A stretch of 64,000 nucleotides of DNA from Echinarachnius parma (Eukaryota > Echinodermata > Echinoidea > Clypeasteroida > Echinarachniidae). How positions within the stretch are numbered: position 1 is the first letter of the stretch; every line of letters starts with the position of its first letter. Shown piece by piece: positions 1-10,010 of the stretch. The position numbers and the translations under genes were made by a program. The notes below the pieces were generated by a model. It ran no database searches and had not been told where the DNA came from. It saw only the letters and a list, made by a program, of their open reading frames with translations. The DNA lies in the NCBI GenBank assembly GCA_037951105.1, contig JBAMJV010008213.1, positions 116,301 to 180,300 on the forward strand, read 5' to 3'.

Positions 1-325
1 TTTTTTTAAGGTAGAGTCATACTAGGATAATATTGAGGGAACATTGTCTTGATATGAGGAAGTGTGAGGGGGGAGCTTGACGGAGTGGGCCTACTTCCGG
101 ATTTTTAATTTTTGTTTGTTTTTGATGTTAGTTCTCGATGGTGGACAGGGTTGGGTGGGGAAGGGTGCGTGTGTGTTGTGTACGGGTTGGGGTCTGCTCA
201 CAGTCAATATATTTTTTGCTACGTCATGTAGGTTTCGTTGTAGTTATTTTTTTTTGTATAAACATGCTCACGGGGGATACAGATCACGCGGTAATTATAA
301 AGATTTTATATACCTGTAAAATAAA
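1..325 (+). other. Region upstream of the LINE-A ORF2 start
   Basis: No convincing coding sequence is visible here. The stretch is AT-rich with a G-rich patch near 140-200 and lies directly before the first ATG of the LINE-A endonuclease frame at 326. It is best read as LINE-A 5' untranslated sequence, possibly cut by the window edge. It does not resemble the repeated 5' region of LINE-B. Confidence 0.4.
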
Positions 326-1400
326 ATGGTGAATTTTTCTTGGATTACTTTAAATGTAAGAGGGTTACGGAATAAGGATAAAAGAACACGCATTTTTGAA
401 TGGTAAATGTAAAGGATCTGATATTTCTTTTTTACAGGAAACATATAGTACTATAGAAGCAGAAGAACAGTGGAAGAAGGAATGGGGCGGGCCAATGTTC
501 TTTAGCCATGGGTCAAACCACAGTAGAGGTGTTCTTATTTTGTTTTCGCCCCTTTTAGATTTTAAACGGGATGCAGTTGTAATAGATGAAGAAGGGAGGT
601 ACATTATATTTAAAGGGGAAATACAAGTGGTTACATTTTTGTTGGGAAATGTGTATTTCCCTACAAGAGACAAAGTACAATTACAGGTGGATTTTTTGAA
701 TAAGCTAGATAAAAGTATATGTGAAGTTTTTGATAAGGATTATTCGGTAATATTAGAGGGAGATTTTAACACTATAATGGAAGGGGGCATGGATTATGAA
801 GGGCCAAATATTGTATTAAAATCTAGGTTTATTGAGGTATTAAAAATAAATATGATTTAGAAGATATATGGAGGAAAAGGAATCCTAATGTTAGACAGTT
901 TACTTTTAGACAAAGGTCGCCCTTAGTCCAAAGCCGTTCAGATTATTGGTTTATATCATGTAGTTTAGAACAATTAGTGAATAAGTGTAAAGTTTTGGTA
1001 TCGATACCACCGGATCATTCGGGCATTAAACAATTTCAGCATTTAGTGGATAAGTTTGTTTTTGGAAAATCGTATTGGAAATTTAATAATAGTTTATGTA
1101 TGGATAAACATTTTGTTGAGGGGATGCATGATATAATATTTGATTTGAAAAATGAATGGGGACCTAGGATTTCGAATAAATTAGTATTTTGGGATTTTTT
1201 GAAAATGAAAATGAGGGAATACGCCATGAAATATTCACGTGAAAAGGCGAAATTAAGGAAACTTGAAATAGAGACGTTGGAGACTGAAATTAATGATTTA
1301 GAAAATCAGTTAGTCGACGGGGCATCTAGGTTTGTTATTGATAGTATTAAATTGAAAAAAGATAAGTTGAATAAATTGTATGATTTTTCTCGACAGGTCA
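326..1400 (+). pseudogene. LINE-A ORF2, endonuclease part (L1/Tx1-like), broken
   Basis: This is the 5' part of a LINE ORF2: the apurinic-type endonuclease that nicks target DNA for target-primed reverse transcription. ATG at 326 opens with a WITLNVRGLRN motif and meets TAA at 404. The frame then shifts, giving the FLQETYST and NHSRGV motifs and the metal-site motif GDFN near 761. A second shift near 845 leads to SRSDYWF and the catalytic-type PPDHSG motif near 1006, then YWKFNNSL, as in Tx1/L1 endonucleases. The protein is followed to 1400, where a TTAA-flanked insertion stops it. The continuation is at 10011, and a duplicate continuation at 7552. At least two frame changes and one stop make it inactive. 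The clade call rests on motifs only. Confidence 0.85.
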
Positions 1401-1404
1401 TTAA

Positions 1405-2029
1405 AGGGGCCCTGCAACCCAAATGCATGTTGACTTCTGTTCATCTGTATTAGTGTACACATTCAATATTTGTAAACGGTTTGACCCAAATATGTTTTGT
1501 ATATTTTTAAACATTTTATAATTTATTTGTCTTCATGTTGCTAAGCCCCACCTCCTAAAAAACCCTCCAGAGCAAATTCTATTGTTGACCTGCAGTGACA
1601 TCATTTGTCAATCACTGGTCAGCTACCATGAGATTAACAAGAGATGAAAGTACAAAAAGAACATCCACACAAAAGCATGCCCTGCATACCTCCATGCAAT
1701 AGCTTAGACAGTGCTTTTCTTCTGACATAGCAACAGCTATTGTAATTGAAGTTGTGTGAGTTGGTATTCTATTCAACCGTGTGATGCTATTGTAATTAGG
1801 CTAATCACAATAGCATGGTAGCTGACCAGTGATTGACAAATGATGTCACTGCAGGTCAACAATAGAATTTGCTCTGGAGGGTGTTTTAGGAGCTGGGGCT
1901 TAGCAACATGAAGACAAATAAATGATAAAATGTTTAAAAATATACAAAACATATTTGGGTCAAACCGTTTACAAATATTGAATGTGTACACTAATACAGA
2001 TGAACAGAGGTCAACATTCATTTGGGTTG
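1405..2029. mobile_element. TTAA-flanked foldback element (non-autonomous), right end cut
   Basis: The left arm (about 1405-1631) begins AGGGGCCCTGCAACCC just after TTAA at 1401-1404. The right arm (about 1813-2029) is its reverse complement. A spacer of about 180 bp separates them and no protein is encoded. The last bases of the right arm are missing here because the LTR retrotransposon joins at 2028-2030. The intact right end survives at 9864-10006, followed by TTAA. TTAA duplication is the mark of piggyBac-type transposition, so this is probably a piggyBac-mobilised miniature element. The arms still match over most of their length, with point differences. Confidence 0.8.
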
Positions 2030-2729
2030 CAGCAGCTCTTAATTTCTGAGTATGTTGGACATCGCCTTTAAGAGTTTGCCGAGGTCAGCACTCGTGTGTT
2101 AATTAGCATATTAAGCGTTGTGATGGCAACGGCGACCTTTGGAGCCAATTGGAGCTGAACACGCATCGCAGCGAGTTTCGCTGGTCGATAGATCGGAGGT
2201 TTTCTACCCACTCTTCTATATCTCATCGTCCGGTTAGCACGCAGAATTATCGTGACAGCCGGCGACTTTTGTTAGAACGTTCTACCCTAGAGTTCGGGCA
2301 GTAAAGCCAGCGGATTCCCGCTAGCGTCAGTTTAGCGAAGCGTACCTTTTCGTCTTCGCGTTTTAGTAACTTTACCCCTGAAAGTCCAGGGATTCTTTCG
2401 TTCTCCAAGGATTGGATTTTCATAGCTTTAGATTATTTCCGCTTGCGCTGACCGAGTTGGGTTAGTGCAATATTTATTAAGTTAGAATCGCGTTCTCCGA
2501 GCTAAGTAGCGACACGGTAGAAACGCGTTCATTATTGTGAGCGTCGAGTGAGCTGACTCTTCGAACCGCGTAAGCACAGGAAAGACACCTAGCGAGACGC
2601 CATTTTGTTTTGGAAGCGACCTCCCCGTTTACAACTTCACGGAGTTCTTCCAAGTCCAGAGTTCCTCAATTCCGAGTCTGACAGAGCTGTTGGTGAGTGG
2701 AAATTGTACAGTAACATTACATTTCTACA
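2028..2729 (+). repeat. 5' LTR (702 bp)
   Basis: It starts TGCAGCAGCTC and ends TTTCTACA. It matches the 3' LTR across its full length except the third base and one transition near 2157 (AACACGC versus AATACGC). The odd third base equals the corresponding base of the foldback element, so the junction may lie in a shared TGCAG. The LTR should carry the promoter and polyadenylation signals, but I see no clear TATA box. Confidence 0.93.
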
Positions 2730-2730
2730 T

Positions 2731-2740
2731 TGGTGACCCC
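2731..2740 (+). promoter_or_regulatory. Primer binding site, tRNA-Trp type
   Basis: TGGTGACCCC lies one base after the 5' LTR and is complementary to the 3' end of animal tRNA-Trp (GGGGTCA plus CCA). The match runs for 10 bases. CsRn1-type retrotransposons and avian retroviruses are known to use this primer for minus-strand DNA synthesis. Confidence 0.82.
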
Positions 2741-2815
2741 AGTTTGTTTTATTCTGATAATTAGAGTTGTACCAACAGTTTTTAGAATTTCGGATTTGTG
2801 CTCGCGTGCAGCGGC

Positions 2816-3736
2816 ATGTCTGACGTAGAAGACACCGCCGCCGTTCCGGCGCAGGCAACCGCCCCGTCGCCTGCAGTCTTGGCCGCGGTTAGTTTGAAGC
2901 TCCCGCCTTATTATCCGGCCGACCCGGAGATCTGGTTCGCGCAGATTGAGGCCCAATTTCTGACCCGGGGTGTGACTAGTGAGGCGACCAAGTTTGCATA
3001 TGTGGTGTCCGGTTTGCAGCCTCAGTTCGCTCAGGAGATTCGGGACATCTTGATTTCGCCGCCTAAAGACCATCCATATGTGGTGTTGCGCACAGAGCTG
3101 ATCAAGCGGACGTCGGCTTCAGAGCAAGAAAGGCTTCAGCGGCTCCTTACACAGGAAGAGCTCGGTGACCGCAAACCTTCACAGTTTCTCCGCCGCATGG
3201 AGCAGCTGCTGGGTGGAAAAAAGCTTCCGGACTCCATCTTTAAACAGTTGTTTTTGCAAAGAATGCCGCATCATGTGCAGTCAATATTGGCTTCGAGTAG
3301 GGATACCATGTCGTTGGCTCAGTTGGCGGACATTGCTGATAAGATATGCGAGGTGGGTTCACCTTCACCAGCGGTTGCGAGCGTCACAGCGCCATCTACG
3401 CCTCCTCGCGGCCCCCAGCAGGCTTCCGCCAACTTCCAGCAGTTAGCCCAGCAGGTGCAGCACCTTACGCTACAAGTCCAGTCGTTGACTTCACAGCTTG
3501 GGCAGGACCGAGGTCGTCGACCATTGCGACCACCATCACCTGCCAATCAGCGTGATCGCCCGCGTTCTCGGTCGTACAGTCGACAGCAGGCCAACGGTTT
3601 GTGTTGGTATCACTGGAAACATGGTTCGCGGGCCAGGTCATGCATCGCTCCATGCGATTTTCCTTCGGAGGCTCCAGACAGTGATTTTCGCCCTGTTCCA
3701 CCTCGTGCGGGAAACGCGGGCGCCGGCAGCGTATAG
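2816..3736 (+). CDS. gag: Gag structural protein of the LTR retrotransposon
   Basis: This encodes 306 residues from ATG 2816, a start chosen because it opens a natural acidic-alanine N-terminus; an in-frame TTG at 2798 is unlikely. The first two thirds are a capsid-like alpha-helical region ([19 protein letters not shown]-type motifs, FLRRMEQL) that should assemble the particle. A Gln-rich, coiled-coil-like segment follows, then an Arg/Ser/Pro-rich stretch. Near 3600 comes a CHCC zinc motif, C-x2-H-x9-C-x3-C, instead of the common CCHC knuckle; this arrangement is reported for CsRn1-type elements. The frame is intact. A canonical slippery site lies 19 bases before the stop, so a Gag-Pol fusion is expected. 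Confidence 0.9.
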   Translation: MSDVEDTAAVPAQATAPSPAVLAAVSLKLPPYYPADPEIWFAQIEAQFLTRGVTSEATKFAYVVSGLQPQFAQEIRDILISPPKDHPYVVLRTELIKRTSASEQERLQRLLTQEELGDRKPSQFLRRMEQLLGGKKLPDSIFKQLFLQRMPHHVQSILASSRDTMSLAQLADIADKICEVGSPSPAVASVTAPSTPPRGPQQASANFQQLAQQVQHLTLQVQSLTSQLGQDRGRRPLRPPSPANQRDRPRSRSYSRQQANGLCWYHWKHGSRARSCIAPCDFPSEAPDSDFRPVPPRAGNAGAGSV

Positions 3737-5205
3737 AGGCGGCGACGCTGCACGGCACCAGTAGCATTGAGAGTCGTTTGTTTTTTGTGCAGGACAAGAG
3801 CACGGGCACCAGATTTTTGGTGGACACAGGGGCAGAGGTGTCGGTGTATCCCCCTCGTCCTCAGGATCGCGGTCAGCGTCCGTCGGCTGGCAGTCCTTCT
3901 TTGCATGCAGCCAATTCGTCAATTATACGCACGTACGGGCAACGTTCGATTACACTGGATATTGGTTTACGGCGAACCTTCCGCTGGGTGTTCTACATTG
4001 CAGATGTCCAGCAGCTAATTTTGGGAGCGGACTTCTTGCGCAATTTTGGTCTGCTCGTGGATTTGGGGAGGAATCGATTGAGGGACACTACCACTACGCT
4101 AAGCATCGCCACTATCGCCACTTCTTTGTCCTCTATCGGCCCGGCTCTGCGGCCCAGCGTGGGTGATAGGTTTCACGCCATTCTTCGTGGTTATCCTTCC
4201 ATAACTAAGCCAGTGTACACAGACAGCGCGGTAAAGCATACCACCACGCATCACATCGTTACCAAAGGCCCGCCGGTAGCAGCACGTCCGCGGCGTTTGG
4301 CAGCTGATCGGCATTCGATCGCCCGAGCAGAGTTTGAGCACATGCAGGAACTGGGTATAATTCGGCCTTCAAGCAGTAATTGGTCATCTCCTCTGCATAT
4401 GGTGCCCAAGAAGACTCCAGGTGATTGGAGACCGTGTGGTGACTATCGTGCCCTGAACACCGCAACTGTTCCAGATCGGTACCCGATTCCACACCTGCAG
4501 GACTTTGCTTCGACGCTCCACGGGAAAAAGGTATTTTCCAAGCTTGACTTGGTGAGAGCGTACCACCAGATTCCTGTGGAACCTGCAGACATGCATAAGA
4601 CGGCGATCACTACGCCGTTTGGTTTGTTCGAATTTGTACGTATGCCGTTCGGTCTTCGCAATGCGGCGCAGACATTTCAGCGTTTCATAGACGAGGCCCT
4701 TCATGACCTGCCTTTCGTGTATGCATACATCGATGACTTGTTGGTTAGCAGTACTTCGTTGGACGAGCATGAGCAGCATCTCACCATGCTTTTCGAGCGG
4801 TTGGCAGCGTACGGCATAATCATCAATCCGGACAAGTGCGTGTTCGGGGCGTCATCGTTGACGTTCTTGGGTCATCACATCAGCGCGCAGGGCATCGCAC
4901 CTATGGACAGCAAGGTCCAGTCCATCAGGGAGTTCCCAGCGCCGACCTCCCTGCGGAAGCTGCGCGAGTTCCTGGGTTTGGTGAACTTTTACCGGCGTTT
5001 TCTTCCACACTGCGCTGATATCCTGCAACCCTTGACCGATCTACTCAAGAGTAGGAAGAAGAAGAACGAGTCCATCACCCTGGATGAGGTTGCGTTGGCT
5101 GCATTCAACCATGCTAAAGAGGTTCTGGCCCATGCTACGCTCCTGGCTCACCCTCGTCCTGGCGCACCGTTGTCTTTGATCGTTGATGCTTCTGACGTGG
5201 GAGTT
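3556..5205 (+). pseudogene. pol: Pol, protease and reverse transcriptase
   Basis: The frame is open from just after a stop at 3553 and overlaps the end of gag in the -1 frame. The aspartic protease has its active site DTGA at 3823-3834. The reverse transcriptase follows, with PIPHLQDF, the FSKLDL...YHQIPV block, the FGLRNA motif, and the catalytic YIDD at 4726-4737. The connection region includes [11 protein letters not shown]. These parts look intact. The frame is then lost in a six-G run at 5206-5211, where one base appears to be missing, so translation would stop at 5316. Codon use and GC content match gag and differ from the host flanks. Confidence 0.9.
3709..3756 (+). promoter_or_regulatory. 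Candidate -1 programmed frameshift signal at gag-pol
   Basis: The heptamer GGGAAAC (3709-3715) is in the gag frame as G GGA AAC, the X XXY YYZ form. After a 6-base spacer (3716-3721), a stem forms: 3722-3732 pairs with 3745-3756, eleven pairs with one bulged A at 3752 and a 12-base loop. The gag stop at 3734 lies inside the structure. Pol is open in the -1 frame from 3556 onward. The same heptamer is used by the retrotransposon-derived mammalian gene PEG10. Function here is inferred. Confidence 0.75.
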
Positions 5206-5690
5206 GGGGGGTTGTGCAGCAGCAGATTGACGGCGCATGGCAACCGTTGGCATTTTTCTCCAAGCGCCTGCAACCAGCAGAGACAAAGTACAGTGCTTTT
5301 GGCCGTGAACTTTTAGCTGCGTTTTTGGGCGTGAAGCATTTCTGCCATTTCCTGGAGGGCCGTACGTTTGCTATCTACACTGACCACAAGCCACTTACCT
5401 TTGCGCTGCACACCAAGCCTGATCGCCATTCACCGCGAGATCTTCGACATCTGGACTACATATCGCAGTTCACTAGTGATATTCGCCATGTTAGGGGGGC
5501 TGACAACGCAGCGGCGGATGCATTGTCGCGTTTCCATGTCGACGCATTACACACTTCAGCCACTATCGATTTTCGTCAGTTGGCCAGCGACCAGGAGGAC
5601 GACGCCGGCTGGGCCGAGATTCAGCAGTCTACTTCACTGTCGTTCCAGCAGGTGCCGCTCCCGTCTTCTGATGGACACATTTGGTGTGAC
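5206..5690 (+). pseudogene. pol: Pol, RNase H domain (shifted frame)
   Basis: After the frame change the sequence reads [20 protein letters not shown], then YTDHKPLTF and a DALSRF-type motif, the usual layout of gypsy RNase H. The enzyme removes genomic RNA from the RNA-DNA hybrid. The first catalytic Asp (DASDVGVGG, 5185) is in the RT frame and the rest is in another frame, so a single-base loss splits the domain. It cannot be made from the main pol frame unless the G-run slips. Confidence 0.85.
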
Positions 5691-6786
5691 GTTTCGTCGT
5701 TGGGCTCGCTCATGCATCCCTTGTCAGCGTTCGAAGACTCATCGGCATGTAAGGGCGCCCCTTGGTTCGTACGCTACGCCTGACGCTCGGTTTGACCACA
5801 TACACATTGATCTCGTTGGACCTCTTCCACCGTCGAACGGGTATGGTTATCTTCTCACTTGCGTGGATCGTTTTTCGCGGTGGGCGGATGCCATTCCCGT
5901 GCGGGACATGACGGCGGAGACTGTCGAGCGAGCATTGGTGCACGCTTGGATCGCACGCCATGGTGTGCCTTCTACGATTACTACAGACAGAGGCAGGCAA
6001 TTCGAGTCGCAGCTGTTTCGCGAGCTTGCAGCACTGTTGGGAAGCACACGCACACGTACGACGGCTTATCACCCAGCGGCTAATGGCTTAGTGGAGCGTT
6101 TCCAACTCAAGGCAGCGCTTCGAGCTCAGCAGCAGCCAAACCGATGGTTCGAGTGTTTACCCATCGTTCTCCTTGGAATTCGTTCCACGGTAAAGGAGGA
6201 TTTGGGATGTACTCCGGCAGAGATGGTGTATGGAGCGACGCTTAGGCTGCCAGGACAGATGGTGGCGCCCTCTGCGCCAGAATTGGTACCTGATCCGACT
6301 AATTATGTGCACCGATTGCGGGATTACATGGCAGACGCCCACCCAGCGCAGGCACGGACACAGAACGTTTCTTCGCATGTGCCTGACGGACTTAAGGACT
6401 GTTCCCATGTTTTTGTTCGGTGCGATGCAGTGCGTCCTTCGCTTCAGCCACAGTACGACGGGCCTTACAAGGTGATGCGCAGGACTCCTAAGTATTTTGT
6501 GTTGGATGCCCGTGGGAAGGAAGATACATTTAGCATTGACCGCCTTAAGGTGGCCTTTCTGGCCCCTGCTGTTGGCGGCACTGTTCCAGATAGTACTCTT
6601 CGCGTAGCTGCAGATGCAACCACGACTGCTGCCCCGCCGCCGACCACGACGGCTGCCCCGCCGCCGACCACGACTGCTGCCCCGCCGCCGACCGCGACTG
6701 CTGCGACGGCGCCGCCAGAGCAAGCAACGAAGTCGGGTAGAAGGGTCCGTTTCCCTGCTAGGTTCGCGAGTTATGATACTGGTTGA
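5691..6786 (+). pseudogene. pol: Pol, integrase (N-terminal zinc domain damaged)
   Basis: A second frame change near 5690-5730 leads into SCIPCQRSKTHRH. The CC pair of the integrase zinc domain is present but the HH part normally before it is not, so a deletion of some tens of codons is inferred. The catalytic core is complete: Asp at 5809 (HIDLVGPL), Asp at 5986 (TDRGRQF) and Glu at 6094, with exactly 35 residues between the second and third. A GPY-like module (YDGPYKVMRR) follows near 6460, then a low-complexity tail of TTTAAPPP repeats to the stop at 6784-6786. It pastes cDNA into the host; in this copy it is probably not functional. Confidence 0.88.
6627..6705 (+). repeat. 24-bp tandem repeat within the integrase tail
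   Basis: About three and a half copies of a GC-rich 24-bp unit, in frame, encode repeats of TTTAAPPP. The frame is preserved, so copy number can vary without breaking the protein. Confidence 0.8.
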
Positions 6787-6836
6787 GGGGTATCTTTTGG
6801 CATCGATCGCTTCTTCGTTCGGGTCGTTCGCAATCT

Positions 6837-6849
6837 AGGAGGGGGCTAC
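6837..6849 (+). promoter_or_regulatory. Polypurine tract
   Basis: AGGAGGGGGC followed by TAC lies directly before the 3' LTR, the expected position for the plus-strand primer of an LTR retrotransposon. Confidence 0.75.
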
Positions 6850-7551
6850 TGTAGCAGCTCTTAATTTCTGAGTATGTTGGACATCGCCTTTAAGAGTTTG
6901 CCGAGGTCAGCACTCGTGTGTTAATTAGCATATTAAGCGTTGTGATGGCAACGGCGACCTTTGGAGCCAATTGGAGCTGAATACGCATCGCAGCGAGTTT
7001 CGCTGGTCGATAGATCGGAGGTTTTCTACCCACTCTTCTATATCTCATCGTCCGGTTAGCACGCAGAATTATCGTGACAGCCGGCGACTTTTGTTAGAAC
7101 GTTCTACCCTAGAGTTCGGGCAGTAAAGCCAGCGGATTCCCGCTAGCGTCAGTTTAGCGAAGCGTACCTTTTCGTCTTCGCGTTTTAGTAACTTTACCCC
7201 TGAAAGTCCAGGGATTCTTTCGTTCTCCAAGGATTGGATTTTCATAGCTTTAGATTATTTCCGCTTGCGCTGACCGAGTTGGGTTAGTGCAATATTTATT
7301 AAGTTAGAATCGCGTTCTCCGAGCTAAGTAGCGACACGGTAGAAACGCGTTCATTATTGTGAGCGTCGAGTGAGCTGACTCTTCGAACCGCGTAAGCACA
7401 GGAAAGACACCTAGCGAGACGCCATTTTGTTTTGGAAGCGACCTCCCCGTTTACAACTTCACGGAGTTCTTCCAAGTCCAGAGTTCCTCAATTCCGAGTC
7501 TGACAGAGCTGTTGGTGAGTGGAAATTGTACAGTAACATTACATTTCTACA
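6850..7551 (+). repeat. 3' LTR (702 bp)
   Basis: It starts TGTAGCAGCTC and ends TTTCTACA, nearly identical to the 5' LTR. It is followed at once by LINE-A coding sequence (GTTCGTTCT...) rather than by the end of the foldback element that flanks the left side. About 14 bases of the original target are therefore missing. Confidence 0.93.
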
Positions 7552-8584
7552 GTTCGTTCTAGAGCAGCTTGGTTTGAAGAAGGGGAGAATAATACTCAGT
7601 ATTTTGAACAATTGTTGAAAGTAAATAAGAGGAAAAGTGTCATTAGAGAAATGTATAAGGAAAATGGAGAAATTACGAGGGATAAAAATGACATTTTAAA
7701 AGAGATAGACATTTTATGAAAAATTATATTCTTTGATAAATGATAGTGGTCAAAATAATGGTTTATTTTTTGATGATATTTTAAAGTTAAGTGAACAGAA
7801 TAAAGAATCATGTGAAGGTAAAATGACGAAAGATGAGTGTTTTAAGGTTTTGAAAGAAATGAAATGGAATAAATCCCCTGGAAATGATGGGTTCACGGTG
7901 GAATTTTATGATACATTTTGGCCCTTATTAGGGGATTTGTTGGTAGAAGTATTGAATGAAACATTTGCAAGGGGGGGAATTGACGGTATCTCGAAAACAA
8001 GGGACTATAACATTGATAGAAAAAGAGGGAGAAGATGCGAAGCATATTAAAAATTATAGACCCATTACACTGTTAAATGTAGACTATAAAATATTATCGA
8101 AGGTTTTAGCAACTAGGATTAAAAAGGTTTTAAATGAAATAATTCATTATGATCAGGTGGGATATATAAAAGACAGAAATATTGGGGAAGCGGTTCGATT
8201 AATAGAGGATATATTATTTTATTCTAAACATTCATTGGATCAATGACAGGGGTTTCTGATTGCGGTAGATTTCGAAAAAGCTTTTGATTCTGTATCCCAT
8301 CAATATTTATTGAAAGTGCTAAAATTGTTCGGTTTTGGTGATTCGTTTTGTTCTTGGGTGAAGATATTATATAATGATATAAGTAGTTGTATTATGAATG
8401 GGGGTTATTCCACTGGTTATTTTGATATAGAAACGGGGGTCAGACAAGGTGATCCATTGTCGCCCTATTTGTTTTTGGTTGCAATAGAATTATTGGCATA
8501 TGAAGTAAGGAGGGACAAAATAATTAAAGGGATACATTTTGGGGAGCATGAAATAAGACAAGTATTGTATGCAGATGATATGAC
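7552..8584 (+). pseudogene. LINE-A ORF2, reverse transcriptase part, truncated duplicate
   Basis: This is nearly identical to 10012-11045; by eye I find three differences in about 1030 bp. It holds SRAAWFEEGEN, the SPGNDGFTVEFY block, NYRPITLLNVDYKI and GVRQGDPLSPYLF, and ends just after the YADDM catalytic motif. It shares with the other copy a frame change in a G-run near 7971 and an in-frame TGA at 8244-8246, so the duplication came after the LINE had died. At 8584 it switches abruptly to unrelated DNA. Confidence 0.88.
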
Positions 8585-9863
8585 TTTTTAACTAATTATA
8601 TCAATATTTTGTATGTGAGAAAAGGGTATAAGTTGCTGAATGCTACATTTGAAAGCAAGCTCTTGTCATGCCCTAGACAGGACTAAACATGACTACAGGG
8701 TATCTAAAAATATCGGGCCACCAAACTTTGAAATATGAGTTTTTTACTGGCTCGACAGCAATTTTTGGTGGCCCCGGGCCATCGGGCCTATGCTAATTTC
8801 GAGCATTGCATGGGTAATTGGAATATAGAAGTGCAAATATATTCATATTTTTTGTATGTGTTTTTTTTTTTTTTTTGGCGCGCGTGTTATATACATGTTT
8901 GTCTCTTGGGGTATTCACATTCACTTAGGTAAAAGAACATACTTTTTATTATGATACATTTATTTTTAGTGAAAAACAATTAATATTGAACCTACTTAGT
9001 TATGAAAGTTTTATAAAAACAGTTTTGGAATGCTAGGGTGCAAAGAGCAGATAAATTGGGTTGATAAATTGATGCATTCTAAAAAAAAAAAAAATTAGGG
9101 AAGAGGGAGGGGGTTCTTCTTATTTATTTTTTGGAAAAGGACATAGTTGCATGGTGATGCATTTATTATAAGTAAAGGATAATATACGTTTTATACTGAT
9201 CCCTCTCTTTTTTTTTTTTTTTTTTTTTTTTTGAAAGTTGGAAATGACAGGGATATGATTACGCAAAATAATTTCTTATTTTCTATATAAAAATGTGATA
9301 TCGTAAAGTGGTTATCTTTATAATGTGCATGATGATATGTTAAAGTAATTTGTAGTAGAGAATTGAGGCAAAACTAATGACTTGTTTACGCACGATGATA
9401 ATCAGGCAAGCGGCGACTCTTTTGTTCTGGTACGCTCTTGTGTGAATATATAATAGCCTGTTATTATGCACAACATGTTTGTCCAATAGACCGTGTCCAA
9501 TAGACCGCTTCTGGTGGTGTGTGCGAATGATATGCGTGTGGCGTCGGAATCCCCGTCGGCGGGCTTAGCAGGGGTGACCATGTCCGGCAAGCTAGCTTGC
9601 CAGACTTGGTTACTATTGTTGGGCTTGACGACGGGGAGGCTGACGTCATGCGCGTGTTATTTGCATACATTACAGAGGCGGTCTATTTAGTTATTTTTTT
9701 TACTATCATGGTCACATGTATTCAGGGCCGTGACACGTTTATATTCAAAATGGGTACTGGACAGTTAGGGGTATTGATGCGTTTTATTTTGCTGCTTTGG
9801 GAGCAGTTGTGGAATGCTATAGAATATTCAAGCTGTGTATTATTATTGTAACAGCTTAGTAAC
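8585..9863. other. Filler between the two LINE-A copies, no gene
   Basis: No coding sequence is seen. It holds T- and A-runs (about 8860, 9080, 9207-9232), a GGCCCCGGGCC-containing patch near 8700-8800 resembling the repeat at 55980-56310, and a small foldback at 9493-9689. It separates the two duplicate segments. Confidence 0.6.
9493..9689. repeat. Small foldback element
   Basis: The arms of about 94 bp face each other. The left opens AATAGACCGCTTCTG and the right ends CAGAGGCGGTCTATT. The arms meet in the middle at AAGCTAGCTTGCC with almost no spacer. They have diverged clearly, so it is old. No coding capacity. Confidence 0.65.
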
Positions 9864-10006
9864 GGCTTAGCAACATGAAGACAAATAAATGATAAAATGT
9901 TTAAAAATATACAAAACATATTTGGGTCAAACCGTTTACAAATATTGAATGTGTACACTAATACAGATGAACAGAGGTCAACATTCATTTGGGTTGCAGG
10001 GCCCCT
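9864..10006. repeat. Right terminal arm of the foldback element (duplicate)
   Basis: This matches 1897-2029 and carries the intact end GGGTTGCAGGGCCCCT followed by TTAA at 10007-10010. The LINE-A frame resumes directly after that TTAA, which fixes the true right border of the element. Confidence 0.82.
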
Positions 10007-10010
10007 TTAA

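Larger units (their letters stand above)
2028..7551 (+). mobile_element. Ty3/gypsy LTR retrotransposon, CsRn1-like, defective
   Basis: A complete outline is present: two 702-bp LTRs (TG...CA ends), a tRNA-Trp-type primer site, gag, a -1 frameshift signal, pol in the order protease-RT-RNase H-integrase, a polypurine tract, and no env. The internal region is GC-rich and unlike its AT-rich surroundings. The LTRs differ at only about two positions by eye, which indicates a recent insertion. Nevertheless pol has a frameshift in a G-run and an apparent deletion in the integrase zinc domain. The flanks show no target-site duplication. The CHCC gag motif and tRNA-Trp primer are known features of the CsRn1 clade; the clade call is inference from them. 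Confidence 0.9.

Noticed and set aside
3610..6786. An env-like or extra gene in the LTR retrotransposon
   Set aside because: Frames on the minus strand and between pol and the 3' LTR are shadows of gag and pol; no envelope-like membrane protein is encoded after the integrase.
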